Part shown: one piece after another, positions 41,764 to 50,519 of the stretch | How positions within the stretch are numbered: the first letter of the stretch is position 1 | Layout of the letters: the number at the start of each line of letters is the position of its first letter | DNA from: Acidovorax sp. CF316 | GTDB taxonomy: Bacteria; Pseudomonadota; Gammaproteobacteria; Burkholderiales; Burkholderiaceae_C | Assembly: GCF_000276605.1 (NCBI RefSeq) | Contig: NZ_AKJX01000221.1 | Span: forward strand, 1-58,646 | Direction: 5' to 3' | DNA: 58,646 nucleotides | Notes under the pieces: model-generated | Databases searched by the model: none | What the model was told of the DNA's origin: nothing | Seen by the model: the letters and a program-made list of their open reading frames with translations, nothing else | Translations under genes and position numbers: made by a program

Positions 41764-42240
41764 ATGGCCACCGATTGCAGCACCGCCCCGCCCACCGCCG
41801 GCCCTGCCGCGGCTGCAGCACCGCGCGTGGTGGCCCGGTTGCGCGTGGGTGTGCGCCACGCGGCCAGCTCGCTGTGCCTGCGCGTCGCGTGCCTGAACAC
41901 CACCGCCGCCCCCCCCCTGGGCGACCAGAGTCTGGAGCACGGCATGGCCCAGCTGCTGGCCGCCGCCGACCGCCTGCTGCGCGAGGCCGGCAGCCACAAG
42001 CACCGCATCCTCTCGTGCGAGCTGTTCGTGCGCGAGCCCACGCACACGGCGGATGCGCGGCGCATGCTGTGCGGCTGGATGGCCGGCGGCCTGGCCCGCC
42101 AGCAGGTGGCACCACCGGCCGTGCATGCCCACTCGCTGGTGCGGCCCCTGCCGGGCACAGGGGGCCAGGTCGCTGCCACGCCCCTGGTGGAAATTGCGCT
42201 GGTGGTGGCGCACCGGGCAGGCACAGGCACCGCCCTGTAG
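41764..42240 (+). CDS. RidA/YjgF-like protein lacking the catalytic arginine
   Basis: The 158-residue protein has the chorismate-mutase-like fold order of RidA: L-E-H-G-M-A-Q-L-L-A-A-A-D-R-L-L-R-E-A-G, then R-I-L-S-C-E-L-F-V-R, W-M-A-G, P-P-A-V-H-A-H-S-L-V, and a final V-E-I-A-L-V-V-A. In true imine deaminases the P-A-R-x motif supplies a catalytic Arg; here the segment is P-A-V-H, so deaminase activity is doubtful. It follows the MFS gene by 34 bp and may be co-transcribed. Confidence 0.68.
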   Translation: MATDCSTAPPTAGPAAAAAPRVVARLRVGVRHAASSLCLRVACLNTTAAPPLGDQSLEHGMAQLLAAADRLLREAGSHKHRILSCELFVREPTHTADARRMLCGWMAGGLARQQVAPPAVHAHSLVRPLPGTGGQVAATPLVEIALVVAHRAGTGTAL

Positions 42241-42257
42241 CAGCAGCAGGCCGGCAG

Positions 42258-42962
42258 TCAGCGCAGCACTTCGAGCAGGCGGTCCAGCCCACCTTCGTTG
42301 ATCGCCACGTGGGCCTGCGCGCGCACCACGGGTTTGGCCCGGTAGGCCACGGCCAGCCCAGCCGCGCCCATCATCGGCAGGTCGTTGGCGCCATCGCCCA
42401 TGGCGATGGCCTGCGCAGGCGCAATGCCCATCTGCGCGCACACCGCGAGCAGCTTGCGCTTCTTCTCCTCGCCATCGACGATGTCGCCCCAGGGCTGGGG
42501 CAGCAGTCGGCCCGTGACCCGGCCATCGGCCACCTCCAGCACATTGGCACGCACATCGTCCAGGCCCAGGCGCGCCTGCAGGCGGTCGGTGAAGCAGGTA
42601 AAGCCGCCGGTGACCAGGATGCAGCGCAGGCCCGCAGCCTTGCAGGCGCCGATGAGCGCCTGCACGCCGGGGTTCAGGCGCAGCCTGCGCTCATACACCT
42701 CTTCGAGCGCCTGCTCGGGCAGGCCGACGAGCAGCGCCACGCGCTGGCGCAGGCTCTCCTTGTAGTCGCCGATCTCGCCGCGCATCGCCGCCTCGGTGAT
42801 GGCTTCCACCGCCGCGCGGCAACCGGCCAGGTCGGCCAGCTCGTCCACGGTTTCGATGGAGATCAGCGTGGAGTCCATGTCGAACGCGATCAGGCGGTAG
42901 TCGGACAGGCGCTGCGGCAGCACGGTGCCGCGCACTTGCAGGCCGGGGGCAAAGTCAAGCAT
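42258..42962 (-). CDS. serB: Phosphoserine phosphatase
   Basis: The 234-residue HAD enzyme has nucleophile D28 and general acid D30 in F-D-M-D-S-T-L, the V-T-G-G-F-T motif (about 118-123), the catalytic Lys region and the G-D-G-A-N-D-L-P-M motif. It converts O-phosphoserine to serine, the last step of serine synthesis. An N-terminal ACT domain found in some SerB proteins is absent. It is transcribed toward the RidA-like gene, with only 17 bp between the two stops. Confidence 0.93.
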   Translation of the reverse strand: MLDFAPGLQVRGTVLPQRLSDYRLIAFDMDSTLISIETVDELADLAGCRAAVEAITEAAMRGEIGDYKESLRQRVALLVGLPEQALEEVYERRLRLNPGVQALIGACKAAGLRCILVTGGFTCFTDRLQARLGLDDVRANVLEVADGRVTGRLLPQPWGDIVDGEEKKRKLLAVCAQMGIAPAQAIAMGDGANDLPMMGAAGLAVAYRAKPVVRAQAHVAINEGGLDRLLEVLR

Positions 42963-43005
42963 GGGTCATGCCTTCAAGGGTTCGGTAAAGACGACGACGA
43001 AGCGA

Positions 43006-43902
43006 TCAGACACCCGCATGTCCCTGCTGGCCCAGCCAGTCGATGAACTGGCGCGCCAGCCCGGCCAGCGGGTTGTCCGTGCGGTACTGCGCATACACGC
43101 CCGGGCCCTGCAGGCGCGGTCGGGCGAACAGCGGGCGCAGCCGGTCCGCGTGCACATCCTCCTGCAGCAGGCACCAGGGCACGAGGGCAATGCCCAGGTC
43201 GTTCATGGCGGCCTGCATGCACAGGAACTGGTGGTCGAACACGGGGCCCGGCAGTTGCGGGGGCACCTGCAGCCCGGCCAGGCCAAACCACTGCGGCCAG
43301 GCGTCCATGCCGCCGCTGACCTGCAGCAGCGGGTGCCCCAGGCAGTCGGCCACGGTGTGTACGCGGTTGTTCTGGATGAAGCGCGGTGAGGCCACGGGCA
43401 GCAGGTAGTCGTCGAGCACGCGCGTGCAGGTGTGCTCGGGCCGCTGCATGGGCATGCGCTGCACCACCACATCGTTGCTGGCATCGGCCCGCTCGATGAA
43501 CTGGCGGCCCATGGTGGACAGCTGCACATCCACCCCCGGCACCAGCGCCTGGAAGCCGCCGAGCCGCGGTATCAGCCACTTCATGGCCAGCGATGGCGAG
43601 GTGCATACACGCAGCGTGCGCCGCCCACCCGGCGACTTGACGGCCCCGGTGGCCGCCGCAATCCGGTCCAGGCTGGCCTGCACCTCGGCGAAGTACTCGC
43701 GCGCATGGGGCAGCAGCACCACGCCGCGGGCCTCGCGCGTGAACAGCGGCTGGCCCAGGTAGTCCTCCAGCAGGCGTATCTGCTGGCTCACCGCGCTGTG
43801 GGTGATGCTCAGCTCCTCCGCCGCCGCCGTGAAATTGGCATGGCGCGCCGCCGCCTCGAAGGCACGCAAGGCCTTGAGCGGTGGAAGCACACGCGTCGCC
43901 AT
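43006..43902 (-). CDS. LysR-family transcriptional regulator (GcvA-like)
   Basis: The 298-residue protein has an N-terminal winged HTH, L-P-P-L-K-A-L-R-A-F-E-A-A-A-R-H-A-N-F-T-A-A-A-E-E-L-S-I-T-H-S-A-V-S, and a binding-protein-like effector domain with C-T-S-P-S-L-A-M-K-W-L-I-P-R-L, the GcvA hallmark. It diverges from the ABC importer operon across a 248-bp intergenic region that is AT-richer than the genes and likely holds both promoters. Confidence 0.9.
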   Translation of the reverse strand: MATRVLPPLKALRAFEAAARHANFTAAAEELSITHSAVSQQIRLLEDYLGQPLFTREARGVVLLPHAREYFAEVQASLDRIAAATGAVKSPGGRRTLRVCTSPSLAMKWLIPRLGGFQALVPGVDVQLSTMGRQFIERADASNDVVVQRMPMQRPEHTCTRVLDDYLLPVASPRFIQNNRVHTVADCLGHPLLQVSGGMDAWPQWFGLAGLQVPPQLPGPVFDHQFLCMQAAMNDLGIALVPWCLLQEDVHADRLRPLFARPRLQGPGVYAQYRTDNPLAGLARQFIDWLGQQGHAGV

Positions 43903-44150
43903 GCCGTCGCCCTCTCAATCCTGCCCGCGCAACGCAGGGCACATGCACGCAAGTATCTGGCGAACGACAACGGATGGCATGAAGAACAGGGTGTCTTTCA
44001 AGAGGGAATCAGCAAAACAGGCGCTTACATCTTAGGGGACGCGTCCATTAGAAAAACTAACCGCATACCCCATAAAAAAGCGCTGGTCGCGGTGCCGCCC
44101 CGCTCCCTATCATGGCCCACCACCGGTCACCGCACCCACCCCCACACGCC

Positions 44151-45224
44151 ATGGCATCCATCACCATTGACGGCATCGTCAAGCAGTTCAGCGGCCAGAC
44201 CGTGCTGCAAAACCTCTCGCTGCACATCCCCGACGGCGCCTTCTACACCCTGCTGGGCCCCAGCGGCTGCGGCAAGACCACGCTGCTGCGCTGCATCGCG
44301 GGCTTCTACGAGCCCGATGGCGGGCGCCTGCTGTTCGACAAGGACGACGTGACCCGCGTGTCCACCCACCACCGCGACATCGGCATGGTGTTCCAGGACT
44401 ACGCGCTGTTCCCCGACAAGTCGGCCTTCGACAACGTGGCCTACGGCCTGCGCGCCCGCAAGGTGGCCAAACCCGAGATCGCGCGCCGCGTGGGCGAGGC
44501 GCTGGAAAAGGTGGGTCTGTCGGCCCTGGCCGACCGCTACCCAGCGCAGATGAGCGGCGGCCAGCGCCAGCGCGTGGCCCTGGCCCGCGCCCTGGTGATA
44601 CGCCCGCGCGTGCTGCTGATGGACGAGCCCCTGTCCAACCTGGACGCCAAGATGCGCCTGCAGATGCGCGACGTGATCCTGGACCTGGTGCGCGAGGCCG
44701 GCATCACCACCGTCTTCGTCACCCACGACCAGGAGGAAGCCCTGGCCATGTCCGACCGCATCGCCATCATGGACCGCGGCTCCATCGCGCAGCTGGGCAC
44801 GCCCGAGGAGCTGTACGGCACCCCCGTGAATGCCTACGTGGCCGACTTCATCGGCTCGGCCAACGTGATCCCCGTGGCGGCCCGGCGCATGGACGAAGGC
44901 ACGCCCGCCCATGTGCGCTACCAGCTGGCCGGCCAGGAGCTCGACGGCGTGCAGGGCAGCCCGCAACTGGGCGGCGAGAGTGTGCTCATCGCCCGGCCCG
45001 AAGACCTGTCGCTCATGGCCCCGGCCCCGCACGTGCCCAATGCCCTGCACGGCCAGGTGCTGCGCCGCCAGTACCTGGGCTTCAAGACGGCCTACCGCAT
45101 CCAGCTGCAGGACGGCCCCGAGATCCGCGTCGAGCTGCATGCGGGCAACACCGTGGCCGACTTCCAGGCCGGCGACGCCGTGCAGGTGCTGGTGCCCGCC
45201 GACAGCCGTGTCGTGAGCGCATGA
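44151..45224 (+). CDS. ABC importer ATP-binding protein
   Basis: From the ATG at 44151 (MASITIDGIVKQFSGQTVLQ) the protein has 357 residues, Walker A G-P-S-G-C-G-K-T (36-43), signature M-S-G-G-Q-R-Q-R-V, Walker B L-L-M-D-E-P-L-S-N-L-D and switch His in V-T-H-D-Q. The C-terminal third is a TOBE-type domain, as in the ferric-ion, polyamine and phosphonate importer group. It powers the permease encoded 22 bp downstream. Substrate is not evident from this subunit. Confidence 0.92.
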   Translation: MASITIDGIVKQFSGQTVLQNLSLHIPDGAFYTLLGPSGCGKTTLLRCIAGFYEPDGGRLLFDKDDVTRVSTHHRDIGMVFQDYALFPDKSAFDNVAYGLRARKVAKPEIARRVGEALEKVGLSALADRYPAQMSGGQRQRVALARALVIRPRVLLMDEPLSNLDAKMRLQMRDVILDLVREAGITTVFVTHDQEEALAMSDRIAIMDRGSIAQLGTPEELYGTPVNAYVADFIGSANVIPVAARRMDEGTPAHVRYQLAGQELDGVQGSPQLGGESVLIARPEDLSLMAPAPHVPNALHGQVLRRQYLGFKTAYRIQLQDGPEIRVELHAGNTVADFQAGDAVQVLVPADSRVVSA

Positions 45225-45246
45225 CCGCACACCCCGAAAGCAAGCC

Positions 45247-46893
45247 ATGAAAATCAACTGGTGGCCCTGGGGCGTGCTGACGCTGGTCAGCCTGGTCCTG
45301 CTCTCCTTCTTCGTGCTGTACCCGCTGGCGGTGCTGTTCGGCAACAGCGTGGTGGACGACGGTGGCGGCTACTCGCTGGCTGCCTTCGCCGCACTGGCAA
45401 AGGACAGCCAGTACCTGCTGGCCTTCAGGAACACGCTGGTGCTGGGCTTTTCCGTCACCGCCTGCACCGTGCTGGTGGGCGTGCCGTTCGCCTACATGGT
45501 GGCGCGCTACGAATTTCCGCTCAAGAACCTGGTGGCCGTGCTGCCCATCCTGACCATCGTGATCCCCGAGATCATCGTCGGCCAGTCGTGGCTGCTGGTC
45601 CTGGGCAACAACGGCCTGCTCACCAACTTCTTCGCCGACATGGGGGTGGAGCTGCCCTCGTTCTACGGTTGGACGGGCATGGTCTTCTCGATGACGCTGG
45701 TGTACTACACCTACATCTACCTCGGTGTGCTGGCCGCACTGCGCGGCTTCGACGGGCAGCTCGAGGAAGCCGGCCTGAGCCTGGGCACCTCGCCCTTCGT
45801 GACCAAGATGCGCGTGCTGGTGCCGGTGATGCTGCCGGCCGTGCTGGTCAATGCGCTGGTGGTTTTCACGCTGGTGGTCGGCAACTTCGCGCTGTCCATG
45901 CTGCTGGGCAGCCGCGTGCCGCTGCTGTCGGTGATGACGTACAACACCTTTGTCAGCGAGATGGGCGGCAGCCCGGCACTGCAGAGCGCCATGTCGGTGG
46001 TATCCATCGCCATAGTGGCCATCGTGCTGTTCTTCCAGAAGCGCGTGGTCGAGCGCAAGATGTACACCATGACCCAGGGCCGCGCACCCGCGCCGGTGCG
46101 CGTGCGCTCCGGCGCGGCGCTGCTGTTCACGGTCACCGTGGGCCTGGTCATCCTGGCCTCCATGCTGCCGCTGGTCATCGTGTTCGTGGGCGCCTTCACC
46201 GAGACCAGCGGCCCGGTCATGCGCTGGGGCAGCTGGTCGCTGGGCAGCCTGCAGCGCGCGCTGCAGGGCGCGCCCGAGCCCATCATCAACTCCATCAAGT
46301 TCTCGTCCATCGCCACGCTGGCGGGGGTGGCCTTCGCGCTGCTGGTGAGTTACCTGACCATCAAGAAGCGCAACACCTTCACCCAGGCGCTCGACTACAT
46401 CGTGGTGCTGCCGCTGACCATCTCGGGCACGGTGCTGGGCATCGCGCTGGTGCAGACCTTCAACACCGGCTGGCTCATCCTGGCGGGCAGCTCGGGCATC
46501 ATGGTGCTGGCCTACACGGTGCGCCGGCTGCCGTTCGCGGTGCGCAATGCATCGTCCACGCTGTTCAACATCCCGGACTCGATCGAAGAGGCCTCGATCA
46601 GCCTGGGCGTGTCGCCGCTCATGACCTTCTTCAAGGTCATCCTGCCGGCCATGAAGGCATCGCTCATCTCGGCCGCCATCCTGATGTGGGTGACCACCAT
46701 CTCCGAGCTGTCGGCGTCGGTGGTGGTCTACACCGGGGGCCTGGAGACCATGCCCATCACCATCTTCCGCCAGGTCGACGGCGGCCGCCTGGGCCTGGCA
46801 TCGGCCTATGGCGCAGCGCTGGTCAGCGTGATCCTGCTGCCCATCGTGGTGGCCATCAAGGTCTTTCGCATCAACCTGTTCTCGAGCAAGTAA
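45247..46893 (+). CDS. ABC importer permease, two fused transmembrane domains
   Basis: The 548-residue protein has about 12 membrane helices arranged as two permease modules, each with an E-A-A-x(3)-G loop: L-E-E-A-G-L-S-L-G near 173 and I-E-E-A-S-I-S-L-G near 449. Fused permeases of this length are typical of FbpB/AfuB- and PhnU/V-type importers, so one chain may replace a heterodimer. It lies between the ATPase and the binding-protein genes. Confidence 0.9.
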   Translation: MKINWWPWGVLTLVSLVLLSFFVLYPLAVLFGNSVVDDGGGYSLAAFAALAKDSQYLLAFRNTLVLGFSVTACTVLVGVPFAYMVARYEFPLKNLVAVLPILTIVIPEIIVGQSWLLVLGNNGLLTNFFADMGVELPSFYGWTGMVFSMTLVYYTYIYLGVLAALRGFDGQLEEAGLSLGTSPFVTKMRVLVPVMLPAVLVNALVVFTLVVGNFALSMLLGSRVPLLSVMTYNTFVSEMGGSPALQSAMSVVSIAIVAIVLFFQKRVVERKMYTMTQGRAPAPVRVRSGAALLFTVTVGLVILASMLPLVIVFVGAFTETSGPVMRWGSWSLGSLQRALQGAPEPIINSIKFSSIATLAGVAFALLVSYLTIKKRNTFTQALDYIVVLPLTISGTVLGIALVQTFNTGWLILAGSSGIMVLAYTVRRLPFAVRNASSTLFNIPDSIEEASISLGVSPLMTFFKVILPAMKASLISAAILMWVTTISELSASVVVYTGGLETMPITIFRQVDGGRLGLASAYGAALVSVILLPIVVAIKVFRINLFSSK

Positions 46894-46921
46894 TCCCTAC
46901 CCACCACCCAAGAGGCCTTTC

Positions 46922-47905
46922 ATGAAGATCAAGACCCTGTTGCAATGCACGCTGGCCGCCATCGGCCTGGCCGCTGGCCTGGCCCAGGCCCAGACCGTGG
47001 TGCTGTACTCCTCCAACAACACCGAGACCATCGAGACCGCGCTCACCGTGGTCAAGCAGAAGGCCGCATCGCTCAACGTGCAGCAGGTCACCGGCGGTAC
47101 GGGCTCGCTCATGAAGCGCATCCAGGCCGAGGCCAAGAACCCGCGCGGCGACGTGCTGTGGAGCGGCGGCTTCGGCACCATGGGCGCTTACAAGGACCTG
47201 CTGGAGCCCTACAAGTCGCCCGATCTGGCCGCCATTCCCGCCGAGTTCCGCGGCCCCGACAACCTGTGGGTGGGCACCAACCTGCATGTGATGGTGCTCA
47301 TGGTCAACGAACGCCAGCTCAAGGGCCTGGCCGCACCCAAGACCTGGTCCGACCTGATGAAGCCCGAGTGGAAGGGCAAGTTCGCCATCACCGACCCGAG
47401 CAAGAGCGCCACCGCCTACATGCTGGTCTACGGCCTGCTCAAGCAGTTCGGCAAGGACGGGCTGGAGAAGATCGCGGCCAACGCCGTGGTCACCTCGTCC
47501 TCGGGCACCACCTACAAGGGCGTGGCCTCGGGCGAGTACCCCGTGGGCCTGACCATCGAGTACGCCGCGCAGGAGTACGTGGCCGGCGGGCAAAAGGAGA
47601 TCAAGCTGGTCTACCCCGCCGAAGGCAGTTACCTGGCGCCCGAAGGCATGTTCATCGTCAAGGGCGCCAAGAACATGGAAGCCGCCAAGGCGCTGTACAA
47701 CGGCCTCCTGAGCAAGGAGGTGCAGCAGGCCCTGCTGGTCAAGAACTTCCGCCGCCCCACGCGCACCGACATCGCCGTCTCCAAGCTCACCGCGCTGCCC
47801 GACCTCAAGTCGATCAAGATCTTCCCGCTGGACCAGGACAAGGCCTCGCAGGAGTACGAGCAGCTCGTGGCGCTGTGGAACATCGCGGTGGCCAAGGCGC
47901 GCTGA
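46922..47905 (+). CDS. ABC importer periplasmic binding protein
   Basis: The 327-residue protein has a signal peptide ending A-Q-A (about residue 23) and then V-V-L-Y-S-S-N-N-T-E-T-I, the opening strand of iron/phosphonate-type binding proteins. The family core follows: G-T-G-S-L-M-K-R-I-Q-A-E, W-S-G-G-F-G, T-W-S-D-L-M-K-P-E-W-K-G-K and I-E-Y-A-A-Q-E-Y. The adjacent tyrosine pair that binds ferric ion in FbpA is not present at that position, so another ligand, for example an organic phosphate or phosphonate, is more likely. Confidence 0.88.
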   Translation: MKIKTLLQCTLAAIGLAAGLAQAQTVVLYSSNNTETIETALTVVKQKAASLNVQQVTGGTGSLMKRIQAEAKNPRGDVLWSGGFGTMGAYKDLLEPYKSPDLAAIPAEFRGPDNLWVGTNLHVMVLMVNERQLKGLAAPKTWSDLMKPEWKGKFAITDPSKSATAYMLVYGLLKQFGKDGLEKIAANAVVTSSSGTTYKGVASGEYPVGLTIEYAAQEYVAGGQKEIKLVYPAEGSYLAPEGMFIVKGAKNMEAAKALYNGLLSKEVQQALLVKNFRRPTRTDIAVSKLTALPDLKSIKIFPLDQDKASQEYEQLVALWNIAVAKAR

Positions 47906-48287
47906 AGGCGGCGAATGTAAGAAACATTCATGGGCGGCAAGCCAGGCCAGCAGATCGCCGACCCAGCGCCACAAAGACCACCAGCAAAGGGCACTACGCT
48001 ATTCAATCAATAGCAACCCGAGCCCTTCGCGTACCCGGCCGGCGGCCTGGCACGGTCACTCAGGGATAACGCCCGTACCGGGGCCCGGCTGCGCGGTTAG
48101 CCTCAGGCCCACTGCCGCACCAAGAGTGCTGGCAGTGCGAAGGACGCCTGTGGTTCCATGACCGGCCAGCGATGGCGCTACCCGCGCCATCGCCGTTGCC
48201 GGCCATCGGCCGGCATGGTGAATGCGTCCTTGTCCCCGTCATCCACGGAACCCCACGGCCCTATCCCCCACCGCGAGCACAGTCCCC
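47906..48287. other. Gene-free gap rich in hairpins before the serine ammonia-lyase gene
   Basis: No gene is visible in these 382 bp. Near the left end a nested dyad (47987-48027: AAGGGC / GCCCTT enclosing GCTATT / AATAGC) probably ends the ABC operon; the GCTATT-AATAGC core resembles a repeat often seen between Comamonadaceae genes. Three further strong hairpins follow at 48110-48137, 48169-48193 and 48198-48214 and may form a structured 5' leader. Confidence 0.6.
47987..48027 (+). terminator. Nested hairpin after the ABC importer operon
   Basis: Outer arms AAGGGC / GCCCTT and inner arms GCTATT / AATAGC enclose a five-base loop 82 bp after the binding-protein stop. There is no clear U-tract, so termination is likely but not certain. 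Confidence 0.45.
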
Positions 48288-49688
48288 ATGTCCGTCAGCG
48301 TTTTCGACCTTTTCAAGATCGGCATCGGCCCCTCCAGTTCGCACACCGTGGGGCCCATGATCGCGGCGCGGCAGTTTGCCTGCCACCTGCAGGCCACGGT
48401 GGGCCTGGCGGCGGTGCACGGGGTGGTGGTGGAGCTGTTCGGCTCGCTCTCGGCCACGGGCGTGGGCCACGGCACCGATACCGCCGTGCTGCTGGGCCTG
48501 GCCGGGCATGAGCCCGACCGCATCGACCCCGACCAGATCGCCCCCGCCATCGCCCAGATCCGCGCCAGCCGCAGCCTGGCCCTGTTGGGCGAGCACAGCG
48601 TGCCCTTCGTGGAAAAGGAACACCTGCTGTTCCGCCGCCGCAGCCTGCCCCTGCACCCCAACGGCATGGCCTTCCATGCGCTGGATGCCCAGGGCATCAA
48701 GATCGCCGAGCGCGAGTACTACTCGGTGGGCGGCGGCTTCGTGACCAACGCTGCCGGCGAGCGGGTGCTGAACTCGGCAGCGGCATCCGGGCCCGACGCC
48801 GCCGGGCATGGCAACGGCCTGCCCTATCCCTTCAGCACCGGCGCCGGCATGCTGGCCCAGTGCCAGGCCACCGGCATGACCGTGGGTGCGCTCATGGCCG
48901 CCAACGAACTGCACTGGCGCAGCGCCGCCGAACTGCGCCGCCAGCTGCTGGCCATCTGGCACACCATGGCCGGCGCCGTGCAGCGCGGCTGCGCGGCCAC
49001 CGGCACCCTGCCCGGCCCCATGCGCGTGCGTCGCCGCGCGGCCGAGCTGCACCGGAGTCTCCACACCCAGTCCGAGGCCGCCCGGCACGACCCCCTGTCG
49101 ATGATGGACTGGGTGAACCTGTACGCCATGGCCGTCAACGAGGAGAACGCCGCCGGTGGCCGCGTGGTGACCGCTCCCACCAACGGCGCGGCCGGCGTGA
49201 TCCCTGCCGTGCTGCAGTACTACGTGAACTTCCTGCCCGGCGCCGATGAGGAGGGCATCGCCACCTTCCTCCTCACCGCCGGTGCCATCGGCATCATCTA
49301 CAAGGAGAACGCATCGCTGTCGGGCGCCGAGGTGGGCTGCCAGGGCGAGGTCGGCGTGGCCTGCTCCATGGCCGCCGGTGCCCTGGCTGCCGTGATGGGT
49401 GGCAGCCCCGAGCAGGTGGAAAACGCCGCCGAGATCGGCATGGAGCACAACCTCGGGATGACCTGCGACCCCGTGGGCGGCCTGGTGCAGATCCCCTGCA
49501 TCGAGCGCAACGCCATGGGCGCCATCAAGGCCATCAACGCCGCCCGCATGGCCCTGCGCGGCGACGGCCAGCACGTGGTATCGCTCGACAAGGTGATCAA
49601 GACCATGATGCAGACCGGCGCGGACATGAAGGTCAAGTACAAGGAGACCTCGCGCGGCGGGCTGGCGGTGAACGTCGTCGAGTGCTGA
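48288..49688 (+). CDS. sdaA: L-serine ammonia-lyase, Fe-S type
   Basis: The 466-residue enzyme starts [20 protein letters not shown], where [13 protein letters not shown] is the family signature. The catalytic C-terminal half has [12 protein letters not shown] and the Cys residues of the 4Fe-4S site (around [11 protein letters not shown] and [13 protein letters not shown]). It deaminates serine to pyruvate. Both domains, small beta and large alpha, are in one chain as in E. coli SdaA. A weak terminator follows at 49704-49758. Confidence 0.95.
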   Translation: MSVSVFDLFKIGIGPSSSHTVGPMIAARQFACHLQATVGLAAVHGVVVELFGSLSATGVGHGTDTAVLLGLAGHEPDRIDPDQIAPAIAQIRASRSLALLGEHSVPFVEKEHLLFRRRSLPLHPNGMAFHALDAQGIKIAEREYYSVGGGFVTNAAGERVLNSAAASGPDAAGHGNGLPYPFSTGAGMLAQCQATGMTVGALMAANELHWRSAAELRRQLLAIWHTMAGAVQRGCAATGTLPGPMRVRRRAAELHRSLHTQSEAARHDPLSMMDWVNLYAMAVNEENAAGGRVVTAPTNGAAGVIPAVLQYYVNFLPGADEEGIATFLLTAGAIGIIYKENASLSGAEVGCQGEVGVACSMAAGALAAVMGGSPEQVENAAEIGMEHNLGMTCDPVGGLVQIPCIERNAMGAIKAINAARMALRGDGQHVVSLDKVIKTMMQTGADMKVKYKETSRGGLAVNVVEC

Positions 49689-49703
49689 AGCCCGGTGGCC
49701 GCT

Positions 49704-49758
49704 CCCTACTCCGGTAGGGTTCTCATGGACCGGGCAGGCCCACAGAATCGGGCTTTTT
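49704..49758 (+). terminator. Terminator after the serine ammonia-lyase gene
   Basis: A CCCTAC-TCCG-GTAGGG hairpin is followed by a short GCCC / GGGC stem and TTTTT at 49754-49758. The second stem is only 4 bp, so efficiency is uncertain. Confidence 0.5.
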
Positions 49759-49761
49759 GCC

Positions 49762-50343
49762 ATGACCACACTGTTCCCTGCGACTTCACCGACTGCCCCG
49801 CTCACCCGACTCTCGCTGCTTGCCCTCGCCGCCGCACTGGCCGGCTGCGGCGGCGGCAGTGACGACCCGCCCCCGCAGGACGTGGCCCTGCTCGCGGGCG
49901 ACTGGCAGTCCCAGGGCTGCACGGTGATCGGCAGCCGCCTGAGCGAACGCAGCCTCTTGCGCCTGGTGCGCCAGGACGCCACGCTGTTCACCCAATCCTA
50001 TGGGGCAGTGGTCTATGCCAACGGCGACTGCACGGGCAACGGCACGGTGCGGCTTCTCCCGCCGGAGACGGCCACCCCCCTCGTGGTACGGCGCACAGCC
50101 TCCACCGGCTCCCTCGCCGTCTTCTGGGCACACTGGACGCAGGATTCGGTCGACAGCACACCCTATGGCCGCTGGGCGCTCAAGGGAGATTTCATGTGCC
50201 CCGCGTTCTACGCTGTCGTGCTGGCCATCTTCCCCCCACCACCGCCGCCACCGCCGCACACCTCCTACGACCTGGAAATCGCCACACGCCAGACCGACGA
50301 GATGCTGCAGCGCAGGGCCTGTTACACGCGCGTGCCCGCATAG
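49762..50343 (+). CDS. Putative lipoprotein of unknown function
   Basis: The 193-residue product has a signal peptide with lipobox L-A-G-C (Cys29) followed by G-G-G-S, so it is likely an outer-membrane-directed lipoprotein. The mature part has four Cys (pairs around Q-G-C-T, D-C-T-G, F-M-C-P, R-A-C-Y) and a Pro-run (nine Pro near 169-177). No family recognised. Confidence 0.7.
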   Translation: MTTLFPATSPTAPLTRLSLLALAAALAGCGGGSDDPPPQDVALLAGDWQSQGCTVIGSRLSERSLLRLVRQDATLFTQSYGAVVYANGDCTGNGTVRLLPPETATPLVVRRTASTGSLAVFWAHWTQDSVDSTPYGRWALKGDFMCPAFYAVVLAIFPPPPPPPPHTSYDLEIATRQTDEMLQRRACYTRVPA

Positions 50344-50519
50344 GTCGGTGCTCGGTGAGCCCGGGGGGCCTGGATGTGCAGGGAGATGCGGGTGGAGGCC
50401 ATGGGTGCATGGGTAGACGGAGTCCACGCCCGCGGCAAGAGATCGCCGGGCCCGTGCTGGCAATGCAGCGAGGTGCGCCAGCGCAGTAGACTGGTGGCAC
50501 CCGCGTTTTCACAGACCCC

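Noticed and set aside
48061..48287. Glycine riboswitch before sdaA
   Set aside because: The conserved glycine-aptamer sequences are not present; only unassigned hairpins are seen.
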